Shown in pieces: positions 1 through 11,255 of a stretch of DNA of 52,481 nucleotides; position 1 is the first letter of the stretch; each line of letters starts with the position of its first letter. The notes beneath the pieces were generated by a model. It was given only the letters and a program-made list of their open reading frames with translations. It was not told the DNA's origin and did not search any database. Source of the stretch: Ettlia oleoabundans (taxonomy: Eukaryota; Chlorophyta; Chlorophyceae; Chlamydomonadales); NCBI GenBank assembly GCA_019693395.1, contig JAAMXP010000110.1, forward strand, positions 1 through 52,481, written 5' to 3'. The translations under genes were made by a program, and so were the position numbers.

Positions 1-45
1 CCCCACCCCACCCCACACACACACAACGTGCTTTCCCCCCTGCAG

Positions 46-2850
46 GTCCAGGTGTGCGTGTTTGCCTTCGACTGCCTCTCCATCAACGGGCGCACGCTGC
101 TGAGGGAGCCGCTCACCGCCAGGCGCGAGGCGCTGCTGTCGGCGCTGGAGCCGGAGCCTGGGCGCCTGGAGTTTGCAACCGCAAAGGTGCGTGGAGGCTC
201 AGAATTTTCCATTCCACCCTTGTTGGGTTGAGGTGGTGGTGATAGTGTTGGCCCCAACCTCCTATGCGCCGCAGTGGGTTGAGCTGGTGGTACACGGTTT
301 GCCTTATGTAACCCTTAAAAGCATAACAATAATAGGAGACTTAAGTGCTAGAAACAGAATCAAAGACTGCTGGTGCAGACCTCTCGTGACATTGAGGAGC
401 TGACTCGCTTCCTGGATGAGTCTGTGGAGGCGGGCACAGAGGGCCTCATTGTCAAGACAGTGGACGGTACGGGAGGGGGGGGGGGAGATGTGGGTGCGGT
501 CTGTGCTCCTGTGCGGGTGGCGGTTCCCTTGTGTTGCGGGGATGGCACTGGCTGTGCCTCAGTCGTTACCTCGCGCGTCTGCTGTGAGTCAGCAAGTCAC
601 AGCACAGCTTGCAGGTATCTGTCTATTTGTGACGGCCTGTGGATTAAGGGTTTACTGGTGTGCACACCCACAGGCTGTTTGCTGTCTTCCCCCTTTGCAG
701 ATTTCTATGAGCCCAGCAAGCGCAGCAGCCATTGGCTGAAGCTGAAGAAAGATTACCTGGAGGTGGGGCTGACGATCTATGGTGTGGGTGTGCCTGTATG
801 TTGGGGTTGGAGCTGGGATATGGCGGGCAATACCTGGAGGTGGGGTTCCCGATCTGTGGTGTGGGTGTGCCTGTATGTTGCGGTGTGGGGTGTGATATGG
901 CGGCTGCTAATTTTATTCGTGCCCAGTCTTCACACCGCTGCCGGTTTGCCGCATTGTTACAGGGTGAACGCCTCTCTTCGCTCTTTCCTCATTCCTTCTC
1001 GGCTCACACCCCTTGCTGTGTCATGTCCTGCCCGCTGTGCTGTGCTGTGGCGGCTGCAGGGGGTGGGAGACACGTTTGACCTGGTGCCCATCGGCGCCTG
1101 GTACGGCAAGGGCAAGCGCACAGGTGACCCCATGCTCCTGCTGTTGTGTGTGCTCCACTGTTCATCCCTTATTGCTGCCATGTGCACCCGCCTGTCCGCT
1201 TGAACAGCATGATTGCAGAATCGCTCACCGCTCCATACCACCCCACCTTCTCCCCGGGGTAACCCCTTGCTGCCACACCCTGCATCCAACCCTGAGTCCC
1301 AACAATCCACCTGCTCCAGGCACTAGCGCCTCACCCCGCTACACACACACGCACACGCGCATGCATGCACTTGCCTCTGCAGGCATGTTTGGCTCCTACC
1401 TGCTTGCCGCATATGACCCTGAGGCCGAGGAGTACCAGACCATCAGCAAGATTGGCACGGGGTTCAGGTGGGTGGGGCCCAGCTCGAGATGCACTGCATT
1501 CTCAGGGATACACAGTGCACGGGGCCACCAGTGTGGTGGATGCCGGCTTCACGTGGGTGTGTGAGGCAGAAATATGAAAGTTGTGCAAGCCGCGGCAGGA
1601 AGATGGGGCAGGATTGGTGTTTATGGTTTTTGAATGCCTGGCTATCTGTTCGTCTGCCTGCCCGGCTGCCTACGTTGCCCCCCCGCCGCCCCCGCGCTCC
1701 CGCCAAGTAAAAATACGAAACAAAATACCCTCCCCATTCATATGCAGCGAGGAGCTATTGAAACAGCTGGCAGAGCAGATGCAGGGCCTGGTGATCCCAT
1801 CAGCCAAGAAGTACTACAGGTGCCGCCGTACCGCTGCATTGTGCTGATGCAATACGAATGCAGCCCTATGCAGTGCCTCTTGAGTGTAATGCTGCTGCAG
1901 GGTCCATTCCTACCACGGGGAGGTGGTGCTGCGTGGGCGCGCTTCAGCCGACCTCGTGCAACAAGGCTCTGCACCCTCCCACTCCACCTCTGTTGCGATT
2001 CAGTTGCACACCTGCACCCTCACCGTCGCCCACTTGGACCTGTATTGCCTGTACTATGTCGCCACACCCCCTGCTGCAGGTACGGTGAGACCCTGGTTCC
2101 TGATGTCTGGTTTGACACCAAGGTGGTGTGGGAGATCAAGGCCGCTGACCTGTCAATAAGGTGAGCGCAGGGTGGGCCGTAGTTTGACTTGTTGCACGCA
2201 CTTGCCCTGTATTCTCCTGAGCAATGTTCGACAACACTTGTAATTGTACAGGGCAAGCTGTGCAAACTGCGAGTGGGTGAGATCGCATAGCTGCTTAGAT
2301 GCCACCCATTCAGCAAGCGTGACACCCTGCATACCACGCCTCCGCCCTTGAATATCCTTCCTCCCCCTGCTTGTGCACGGCTCCCCCCTGTTCCCCTCGT
2401 GGCCTCTGCTGCAGCCCCGTGCACAAGGCTGCCATTGGGCAGGTGGACCCCGCCAGGGGCATCTCAATCAGGTGGGTGGCGCCTATGTTGAGGGCCAGGG
2501 TTTGTGCGGAGCCGGCTGGGAGGGTTGCTAGCATGCACCAACATCGCGCATCAGGTTGGTAGCTTTGACAGTGATCCGGCACCATGCGGCGTCATCTGAT
2601 GGGCCACGCTGACATCAGCAGCAAAGCATGGATGCTTTGCATCTTTGGAGCAATTTTGACTGTGTATGTCTGTCTGCCTGATCCCCCAAGCATGCGCCAC
2701 TGCTGCAGGTTCCCGCGCCTGGTGCGTGTGCGTGAGGACAAGGGCCCTGAGGACGCCACGTCAGCGGAGCAGGTGGCTGACATGTACCGCAAGCAGGCTG
2801 TCATGCAGCAGAAACAAAAGGCGGCAGCCACCGGGGACGAGGACTATTGA
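46..2850 (+). CDS. LIG1: DNA ligase I, C-terminal part (gene runs off the left edge)
   Basis: ATP-dependent DNA ligase that seals nicks in replication and repair in the nucleus. Nine exons, all phase-consistent: 46-186, 379-466, 701-762, 1060-1123, 1383-1467, 1748-1819, 2080-2160, 2415-2471, 2709-2850, giving the last 263 residues. Recognisable family segments in order: [12 protein letters not shown], the EGLIVKTVD motif, the lysine-rich [19 protein letters not shown] motif V region (split by the intron at 763-1059), [18 protein letters not shown] in the OB fold, WEIKAADLS, and a [11 protein letters not shown] tail followed by a short Lys/Gln-rich C-terminus. The adenylated-lysine motif lies upstream of the window. 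The first base of exon 46 follows a CTGCAG acceptor, so the gene certainly continues to the left. Family assignment is by remembered similarity to eukaryotic LIG1; alternatives (LIG3/LIG4) fit worse because the C-terminus matches LIG1 to the end. Confidence 0.95.
754..910 (+). repeat. Imperfect ~77-bp tandem duplication including an exon end and donor site
   Basis: The sequence starting at the end of ligase exon 3 (TACCTGGAG followed by GTGGGG, donor at 763) recurs 77 bp downstream (TACCTGGAG at 831-839 followed by GTGGGG). Both copies continue into a shared GGTGTGGGTGTGCCTG stretch. The intron therefore holds a second copy of its own donor. Confidence 0.75.
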
Positions 2851-3358
2851 ATTGTGGAGCCCTGCTGCCGAGGCTTCTAAACAAAGCAGAGGCTGGTTGG
2901 GCTGCGGTTGTCACCGCGGGTGCGAAGAACAACAGCTATGCACCTTGAGGATACCCTTTCGTGCAGCATTACAGTGACGGCAGAGTTGCAAAAGCTGAGG
3001 TGGTGTACAGCTATGTATAGTCAGTGAGATTGGAATCCTCAAAATAGAAATATAACATAGAATGTGTGCACCAATGGTTTGGAAGACAGGTGCAGGTGTT
3101 GAAACAATTGGTAGTGTTATAACTGTCACTCAGCCAGCCTTAAGATGCCAGGCCACGACACAAGCCTTTTGCTGCTGCCGCCAAGGGTTGCGTCAGTGGT
3201 TGGCCTAAGGTGCGCAGAGCGGGTGCAGATGACTCGGCCAGCGTAATATTAGTCTGCCTTGCCGCTGCTGCCTGCCGCTGCCAACGCCCCTCTGCATTCA
3301 ACAAAGAAGGCTCCCAACAGCTATCGGGGAAGGGAGTGCAAGAGAAGCAGGGAAACAT
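2851..3358. other. Convergent 3' intergenic region, ligase and Mpv17-like genes
   Basis: 508 nt between two stop codons facing each other. I see no coding potential with family similarity. A TTACA (TGTAA on the minus strand) near 2967-2971 could serve the minus-strand gene but is nearly 390 nt past its stop. Confidence 0.6.
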
Positions 3359-4582
3359 TCAACCTAATCGCCACACCCATGCCCACAAATTGCATGCGCA
3401 AGCATACACCAATGCCACCATATCACCGAGCATCAATTGATACAAACAAGGTCGACTCAACAACACACAACACGCCTGGCCTTGCTCGCACCGTGTGCTG
3501 TTTTGAAAGCTGAGTACCGAGTTCCAGATCAGCCCAGCAGCGTTGGCGTACACCACGCGGCCGCCAGGTGGCACAAACATGAAGTTGGCCACGTTGGCAA
3601 ATGGCCAGAAGAGGCAGCCCGCCAGAAATGTGGGGGCAAACGCCTGCTGCATCTTGCTGGTGCACTGCAGGAGGAGGGGTGGGTCAAAACTGGGTAGCAG
3701 GAGCGGTAGGTATCCAAGCGGCAGGCTAGCGAATGTGGGGCAGCGAGGTAGCAGGGGTAACAGAAGAAAGTGGAGCTGTCTCTTCAGTGCCACCCGCACC
3801 AGCTGGACCAGCACTGAGTGCAAGTTGTGTAATTGTAACGTTCACGGGCAGCAAGCAGCACCTCCTGTGAGAGGGGTGACAGCAGAGCAGGCAACTGCTG
3901 CTGCCAGCTACCTGGCGAGGCGACAACCCTTCCAAGCAGCCCATGCAAAGGTAGAAAGCGGAGAGGTAGACGGGAAACACGGTGACCTGGCCCACCATGC
4001 TTTTCAGGGCCGCCTGCATTGGAACAAGCGGGAGGGCATGAAACCCCCATGGGTAAACTTCTCTAGTGGGGTGGAACACAACAACCGGGCAGGTAATCCA
4101 GGCAGCAGCAGGGCAGCAGAGCGCCATTGTAGACTAGTTCCGACGTTGTGAACCGTGCTAGGGAAAGCGTGTGTGGCAAGGACAGTAACTTATTGAGCAA
4201 TAAAGAACTGCGTGCTTGCAAGCACCAGTTTACGTTGCGCACCCTCTGCAGGGTGGTGGCGGTGCCAAACCGTGCATCCAACCATCGGAAAGCATGGTAG
4301 AAGTAGGGGCCATGGAGGCCAACCCCTACGATGCCAAATCGCATTGTCTGCCTCCAGTTCACCCTGCACTGACACTCTCATGTGCGGCACAGTCACAGGG
4401 AGGCTCCCCTGCGAGAAAAAGGATGGGCGCTACGCGGCGGCGACAGCGCCGACGGCACTCCAGACGGACCTGACGTCTTTTCCGGCCGCTTTACACCTAA
4501 TGGCCTGGCACAAAAGGTCCCCTGCCGCGTTGGAACAGCCGGACACGATGCAGGCCCGGATAACTGGATGTCGCAGCAGCAT
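3359..4582 (-). CDS. Mpv17/PMP22-family membrane protein
   Basis: Small four-helix integral membrane protein of peroxisomal or inner mitochondrial membranes; the family is linked to channel activity and organelle homeostasis. Minus-strand exons 4470-4582, 4243-4351, 3912-4013, 3359-3664 join in phase to 209 residues. Signatures in order: LLRHPVIRA then AAGDLLCQ, DVRQTMRFGIVGVGLHGP (the R-T-R-F..G..GP motif), MVGQVTVFPVY, CLEGLSPRQ, and the diagnostic FWPFANVANFMFVPPGGR followed by IWNSVLS. I start at the first in-frame ATG (4582-4580). Family members usually have a few more N-terminal residues (W..Y...L), and an out-of-frame ALRYHL just upstream hints at a missed exon or a sequence error. The tail after VLSFQNS is about 50 residues longer than usual and may instead be intron or UTR. 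Confidence 0.85.
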
Positions 4583-5246
4583 CTTTGCACAGCACTGTCG
4601 ATGTGGCTTGTTTGTTTCAAGTGGTAACGCAAGGCGTCCATCCAAAGTAAAACAAACACCGACCTGACCAGTCCAGACCTGACCTCACAAGGCGCGGCTT
4701 TTTGGCACAGCCGCCAGCTGTCAATGGCGCCACATGCGGCCGCTTATGCTGGGATAGCATTTCAGCGGACAGTAAACAGCAAGCCTTTGATTCTTCTTGC
4801 TGCTGCTTCAGGTTTCAACTGATTGCAGTATATAACATGTTTAGATGAAAGCAGGAGGACCACTCACTGTGGTGCAGCAGGCGCGGTGAGCTTTGCCGCT
4901 TGAACGCAACTGACGGGCACAAGGGCCTGTCAAAACCATGAGTGAGGCAAATTCAGGCGAATCGACAAGCGAATCGATGAGTTATGCATCCATGAGCCAG
5001 CCCTGCATCTCCCTCACACAAACAACAAAAAAAACCCGTTTGAGCATGGCAGCTGCGGCTTGTGGTGGCGGAGCGGTAGCAGCTGGCAGCTAGCAGCCAA
5101 GGAGAGGGAGACTTGTTGCAGCACGCTAGTCCCAGCCGCCTACTATGCCCAAATACTTCGACTAGCAAACCAGACCCTACTGCAGCTCGCTGACCGGCTC
5201 ACCTTGTGGCAGAGCATCATAGCACGCCGCCACAGCAGGCGGCAGC
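4583..5246. promoter_or_regulatory. Divergent promoter region, Mpv17-like and cupin genes
   Basis: 664 nt between the two outward-reading genes, with no recognisable coding sequence. Includes an A-rich run (caaacaacaaaaaaaaccc near 5020). Missing first exons of either gene could lie here. Confidence 0.4.
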
Positions 5247-6561
5247 ATGGCACAGCAGCGCGCCATGTAATGGAAGCAGCGTCGATACGACTCTTAGACG
5301 TATCCAATTATGCTTCCCGCTCCTATCAGAGCGGCCCTATCAGCGCTGGGGGGAGCAAGCACCACAGCCCGCAGCAACGCTGCCGTGCTCGAGCGACGAA
5401 AGGACTATGTGATAAGGTCATGACAGTGAGAGAGACAGCCATGTAGCAACCAGCAGGGACTCTGCAAGCATCAGCCGCTCACAAAGCCCTTGCCTCTCTG
5501 CCGCGCTGCCGCTTGGCGATGCAGACGAAAATTTTCTGTGCCAGTTAGCCTGAAGACAGTTGAGCGGGACTGGCAGCAGCAAGGCTTCCATTGCGGGTGC
5601 ATGATAGATCCTCCAGGCGAGTGGCACACACTCAGCAAATCGTGGCGGGCAGGTGATTGGCAACATGAACGCATGCCACAGCAAGGCATGTGTTCCCGCT
5701 ATGCTGTCTGATTTCAGCTAATCATCTGCCCTGCCATACTCCCCACACGTGCGTTTCCCCCAACGTTCACCCTTGCAGGACATGAGTGGAACAACTTCAC
5801 TCATGAGGCCAACGAGCTAGTGACAGTAGCTGAGGGGCGCATGGTGAGGGCTGGGGGCGGCATCAGTTACTGCTTAACTTTGTGGCAGTTACGTGGGGTG
5901 CTGCTGCTACTGCTGTGGCGCAAATCATGCAACTGATGTTGCAAAGTTTCCAAAGGGGAAAGCTGTCCGCTGGTTACTGCTAAACACACTTCCCATCAAG
6001 CGGAGTCTCTCTCATTCCCAACACGGTGTGCAGCGATTTACGTTACTGGACGAAACATTTGACCTTAATCCAGGAGGTGAGCGCCTGCCAGGAGGGGGTG
6101 GGTGCTGATAATTGCTCCTTTCTTTGCTTTGGCAGCATTCCTGTGCATAACACCACTCTCCATTATACGGAAACTCTCGTCCAGGCATGCGTGGCCTGAT
6201 AATTTTTAAACTTACCAGTGCGAATGTGCTGCAGATGAAATATTCATCCCCACCGGCGTGCCGCACAGCACCAAGAACATCGCGCAAGTACACAGCAAAT
6301 GGTACTATGTGAGTGATGCCTGGGGTCATGCGGCTGCTGCATAGCAGCACAGTTAATTGTAGCCTGTGGAAAAGCAACGTGGACCACCTCAAACAGCAAC
6401 TTGTTTCTTCAGCAGTATCCAACCGGCGCTCTGCCATCTGTTTCCACCCGAGCAACAGTTGGCGCACTGTTGTGGCGCCCTGCGATGCAAAAGATCCAAA
6501 GCTGTGCTGTTTGCTGCTTGGTGTGCAGGGCTATGATGGTGCCGCCAACTCATGGTTCTAG
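5247..6561 (+). CDS. Small single-domain cupin protein
   Basis: Beta-barrel cupin of the kind widespread in bacteria; substrate unknown. Certain exons: 5525-5652, 5779-5843, 6034-6076, 6235-6308, 6529-6561, all phase-matched. Cupin motif 1 is seen as HEANELVTVAEG, which fits H-x3-E-x6-G and is preceded by GHEWNNF. Motif 2 is GDEIFIPTGVPHSTKN, an exact G-x5-P-x-G-x2-H-x3-N. The N-terminal segment DWQQQGFHCGCMIDPPGEW also resembles bacterial members, as does the closing KWYYGYDG. The metal ligands expected of the fold (two His, a Glu, a third His) are present. The first exon is uncertain: 5247-5266 (ATG then donor GTAATG) joins in phase and gives a 120-residue protein, but no family residue supports it. 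A transferred bacterial gene that gained introns is possible. Confidence 0.8.
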
Positions 6562-6932
6562 GCTGTGCCAATGCCAGTAGTTGCCAACAGAGTACATTTT
6601 TGCCAGAAACAGTGGCGGCAGCAGCGGTCTGTGCCTGCATGCATCCGCCACGATTCGCTTCCTTGTAGAAGTTACATGTTGTATACATGGTGAAGTATAA
6701 ACTCGTAAAATGCTTGGCGGACATGGTCAGATACACACAGGACGCAAGCGTGGGCAACATGGCAACAAAGGAAGAGATCTGGCAGCACGATTTATAAACT
6801 GTGGAGAGCCATCTGCGGACATCTAAGTTATGTCATGTCGTAGACAGATCACTTCCAGAATGATGCAGTGATGATCACCAGCCAAGAATGACACACTGTG
6901 TATAGTATATGAAAGCGGTGGCACTGCCTGGT
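6562..6932. other. Convergent 3' region, cupin and GPC1 genes
   Basis: 371 nt between stop codons. Holds a TTACA at 6672-6676 (TGTAA for the minus-strand GPC1 gene, 257 nt past its stop). Nothing else recognised. Confidence 0.5.
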
Positions 6933-9900
6933 TCACGACGACTTTTTGTTGTCATGCACGGCAGCCGCCTGCTGGTTTCCTGCCTCCTCTTGCATGAGCT
7001 TCTTGGCAAACACCTGAGATGGGGTGGGGAGGCAAGAAAGCGTTTTACCGTCATGCTTGGTTTGTCAAACTTAACACCCAATCATGCGCAGCATATAAGA
7101 ACGTACACAGCTATACGTTGATGTGCTGTCCCTCACCCTGAAGTAAAAGTTGGCTCCATTCCAGGTTGCCCACAGTAGAATTGAGCAGAGCACAATGGTG
7201 TGGGCCCAGTATGAGTCAAACCAAATCTTAGTGGGCAGCAAAGAAACCCAGCTGGCACAGGTGTGCAGCCTGCAAGCAGGTGCAATGTGGGGTGCAATGG
7301 GGGGTGTTGGTAGTTGCCATCAGCGCTTGGGCTGCAATGATTGGTGCATGCCTTAATTTTAAGGGTTGATAGGATGAGGGTGGTTTGGGCGGTGTTTGCA
7401 GCAGTATGTGAATAGCAAACTTTTGTGCAGCGTATGGGCTGATGTCAAAACCGCCCAGCCAGCAGCAACCCAAACGCAAACCGCGATGGCGTTCCATACG
7501 ACGTAAAGACAACCCTCATAGCTGTGTGGCAAGACCCGTAAAACAGCACGTACCCTAGGTACAACAGTGGCTGCAGCGGCTGCGGCGCCGCCAGCACCAG
7601 CTTGGCCAGGGCGCTCTTGCGGGCTGTGGGGCGCATCACCATGGCCGTGAACCTGAGAGACACAGTGGGGGGCATAAGCTTTGCAGCGTGGTCTGCAGAA
7701 TGCAGGAGAAGCAACTGCTACCACAGCCAGCACATTTCAGCTTGTGCACAAGCAGGATACATGTGCAAGCATAACTCGGCATGACTAAACAGGGAGGATT
7801 ACGCTGGTGCACCACCTTGCCATTCACCAAGCACAAGACAGGGCAGAGGTGCAGGTGAGTAGGCGGAGGAAACAGCAGCGGCTCACATGTTTTGGTAGCC
7901 TCTCTGTTGGATGCGCTTGTTGAACAACACAAAGATCTGCAACACACAGGCATGGCAGCACCAAAAGTGTTGCGAGTCATAACCAACAGCTACCTCGACT
8001 TGATCTGTAAATGAAGGATTGAAAGGGAGTTGATGTCAACAGGCATCCCCCATGACTTTACCAGCCAGCAGAGCAACTCGAATGCCACCGTGGCAGCAGG
8101 CTTCCCATGCGACCGCACTCCCCAACCCCAAGAGAGGGGCAGGCAGCAAAAGGGGAAGAACATACAAGATGGGACGACCAGATCAGCACAGCGCAGCACA
8201 GCACAGCATGCCCAGCAGCCAGCCGCCCACCAGCAGATAGTACATAGCCACCCAGGCGATGTTGAGGGCTGCAGGCACCACCGCCATCTGCAGCCAGCTG
8301 GCGCTGTTCCAGGCTGCCAGCTCAGCGGGGGTCATGCCAGCTGTCCACTTGGCCTGGGGGTGCCACCGCATGCACCTGCAAGAGGCGGACAAACACAACC
8401 CACCAGCAGGGAACAGGCGTGAGTATTCCGATTCCATTCACAATAACCCCACCTGGCTGCCACTTCCGCTGCCCGTGCCCAACATGCTTCAATCATGCTG
8501 CGTGCAGGCAGGGCTCACTCACCATGCGCTGACTGCTGGTGAGGCATGCATCATGAGCGTCGTGATCTTGTCGCCGTCGTGGAACACCAGCGAGTTGCGC
8601 ATGGCCACAATGCTCCACATCAACGGACCCGTCATCACGGCAAAACAAAACTGCGGGGGCCAGTGGGTGGATGAGTGCGTGAGAGGGGGCAAAAGCGGGG
8701 ATGCGAGTGGCAGCCTGAGCCGGGACACATTGTTCAACGCCCCTCCCACCCACCCACCCACAACCACATCCACGACCCACACATATAATGCGCGTACACC
8801 ATCCCATGTGAAGCAGGGTCAGAAGAGACTTGCATAAGACTGCAGGGGTGGTAGGGGGAACGACAGAACATTCCGCGCCCGCTCGCCAGGATGCTAGACG
8901 GCCGCTCACCTTGCGCAGGAAGGCGTTGTGTGGGGCGAAGAAGAGGTAATAGAAGGCCAGCAGGTTGGCGGCGTAGCAGAACTCAAACATCCTGCGGTAC
9001 AGCGGCACCATTGCAGTATTTGCGGTACAACGGAGCAATTGCAGTATCGGACTAAATGAACGTCAAGGCACAGGGAGAGCTGCAGGGAGAGCCGCTGGCG
9101 CCGCAACTGTCCAGAAACAAGCCGCCCAACAAGTGAACTGCAGGGGAATGCTTGTGCATGTGCATGTGCCTCCACAGCGCAGTATGCTGGATGGCTGAGC
9201 AGCAACTGGCAGGGGGCAGGCATGCAATCTGAGGGGCTGACAGCTCACATGTAGTGCATGCCCTTCTTCTTATACACCAAGTACCCTGCGAGCGGCAGCG
9301 ACAGGGCATGACAGCAATACAACCAACTCCGGTGGAACTCGCGCGCTTTCCGCACAGCCTGTTCCCAGCTGTCTTTTCCCACAAAAAGCACCTTGCAAGC
9401 AGCGGCAGCACCAAGGGCGAAGGTGGCAACGCGACGGCGCTCAGCAGTCGATAACAATACAACTTAGCAGCGCGGCGGCTGAGTCTCGCAATCATCTTTC
9501 CAGCTGATTGACTGGCTGTGCTGCTCACTCAATGAAAACAGCACGATGTCTTTGAGCAGCCAGAAGTAGAAATAGGTGGACGGCCAGCGCCCAATCCAAA
9601 AGGAAGTCAGCACCACATTCGCCACACCTAGCATCAGCAATGGGGGTGGGGTGAGGTGGTGGGTGGTGGTGGTGGTGGTGGGGGGCACAGAAGATTATAG
9701 TAGGAGGCAGCATTAGGTCACACAACTCGGGGATCTCGTAACGTCGTGCTGCCCAGCAAGGCAACAGCAACTTGCGTGAGGTATGAGATCGCCACCACCA
9801 TCACCATCACCACAACCGCCACAGTTCCACAGCTGCGCCACCATCTCCACTCACACCCTGGGCCCGGCGTTGGAGGCCTATATTGTGCAGCGCCCTCACC

Positions 9901-10803
9901 AAACACGAAGGCCAGCTTGTCTTTGAGCATGATCTTCTGGGGGTTGATCAGGGAGCCCCCCATTTTGCGCAAGCCCGCCTCCGCCACCTCCGCCGCCACT
10001 TCCTCCCGCGCCTCCCTCGCCATTTCTGCTGCCTTGCTGAGGGGCTTGGTGTCCAGCTGCACATCAAATGCATTTAAAGTGGCGAAATGTTGGGTAACCA
10101 ACGTTATGTGGGAGTAAGAGAGGTCTGGGTGGCGGGAATCGTGGACATCTGTCTCAGTGTAGTGCAGGGACATGCCTAGCTGCCATTATACCAGTTCTCA
10201 ATACCAGGTGCCGGTCCATGCAATGCCCCACATCTTGATAGTACAGGCCTGCTCCCAACTGGCTTGTTACCGCAAGCCTGCTGTCTCACCTCTGGCTGCT
10301 GCTCATCATGCAGCGCCTCGTCCAGCAGCTCCATCTGGGCACCCGGGTCCAGCAGAAGGCCCATGTCCTCAGCCGCCGTCCCCGCAGCCTCCAGCATCGG
10401 CTCCAGCCGCTTCTGCATCTCCTCCTTCATGCTGTCAAACTGCTCGCGGAAAGTCGGCGCGCGGCTCAGCGTGCCTCGCAGGCTGGGCCCGCCAAGTGGC
10501 GGCGCGGCGGCGGCATCGCCAGTGTTCTGTGGGGCTGATGTCTCCTGTAGGGCACAGTAAAGTGTTCAGAGAGATCAGTTCTGGCACGCTCCTAATAATT
10601 GTAGTAGGGATCATGAATAGCAGCAACAAGGGGAGGTAAGGGAGCAAGAGGAAGTGTTGAGGGTGATGTCGACACTACCGCTGAACGGCAGACAGCAACA
10701 AGTGTGGGTGTTGTTGTTCCCGCACCGGTGCGACAGCGACGGCCCCAACAGGCTGCAAATCAAGCTACATGGCGTGGACGGTCTGCAGACTCCGTACCTC
10801 CAT
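6933..10803 (-). CDS. GPC1: Glycerophosphocholine acyltransferase, GPC1 family (DUF2838)
   Basis: Polytopic ER enzyme that acylates glycerophosphocholine from acyl-CoA to lyso-PC, a step in phosphatidylcholine recycling. Twelve exons: 10798-10803, 10290-10544, 9900-10056, 9529-9627, 9249-9285, 8910-8991, 8523-8650, 8231-8375, 7887-7936, 7554-7652, 7137-7251, 6933-7013; 1254 nt, 417 residues, every junction in phase. Conserved blocks: KDKLAFVFGVANVVLTSF, IGRWPSTYFYFWLLKD, YKKKGMHYMMFEFCYAANL, the diagnostic VMTGPLMWSIVAMRNSLVFH followed by DGDKITTLMMHASP, RWHPQAKWT, FNKRIQQRGYQNMFT, and a final WNGANFYFRVFAKKL. About eight membrane helices. The N-terminal ~120 residues are acidic, Ala-rich and not conserved. 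The first coding exon is only six bases (ATG GAG before GTACGG); it is chosen because it gives an immediate in-phase start, and is the weakest point of the model. Confidence 0.93.
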
Positions 10804-11255
10804 GTTTCGTCGTTTTCTCCGGACTGTTGTTTCCCGCACGTTAAGTCCTGGTGAATCTTATGAGATGAAACGCTGCGATCGCAGGGTACAAGCACCCGTA
10901 GCGGTTGTCAGGGTTCCGAAAAAAACCTCCACGGTCCGCACGCACCAGGAATGGAAGGTGCTGTGGTGCTGCTGCGAGTGTCATAGACTGCACTTTTGTA
11001 AGCACCTGCATCCTGCAGGGCATGGCAGGGTGCCAGGGAACTCTGCAGCGCTGGAACACAGCACGCGCAGCATTCGACTCGTTCTCGCCCATTCCACTGT
11101 GATCCACCATCACACATGCATCAGGTTGCCGTTTCAATTCATAACACAGGGTGGGTGCTGCCCTAGTCTGCTTTGCAGTCGGTCGATTGGCCGCTTGTAA
11201 CGCCTCCTCACAGCTCCTAGAGGTTCCGCAGCTGCTGGTATAAAGCAGAATATAA
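10804..11255. promoter_or_regulatory. Divergent promoter region, GPC1 and PfkB genes
   Basis: 452 nt between two start codons. TATAAA occurs at about 11239, but only 17 nt before the PfkB ATG, too close to act as its TATA box unless the true start is further in. No other motif recognised. Confidence 0.4.

Noticed and set aside
5046..5090. ATG GCA GCT... as first exon of the cupin gene
   Set aside because: Its possible donors leave phase 0 or 1, not the phase 2 required by the 5525 exon.
11237..11245. TATAAA as TATA box for the PfkB gene
   Set aside because: Only about 17 nt before the chosen ATG, too near for a standard TATA-driven start.
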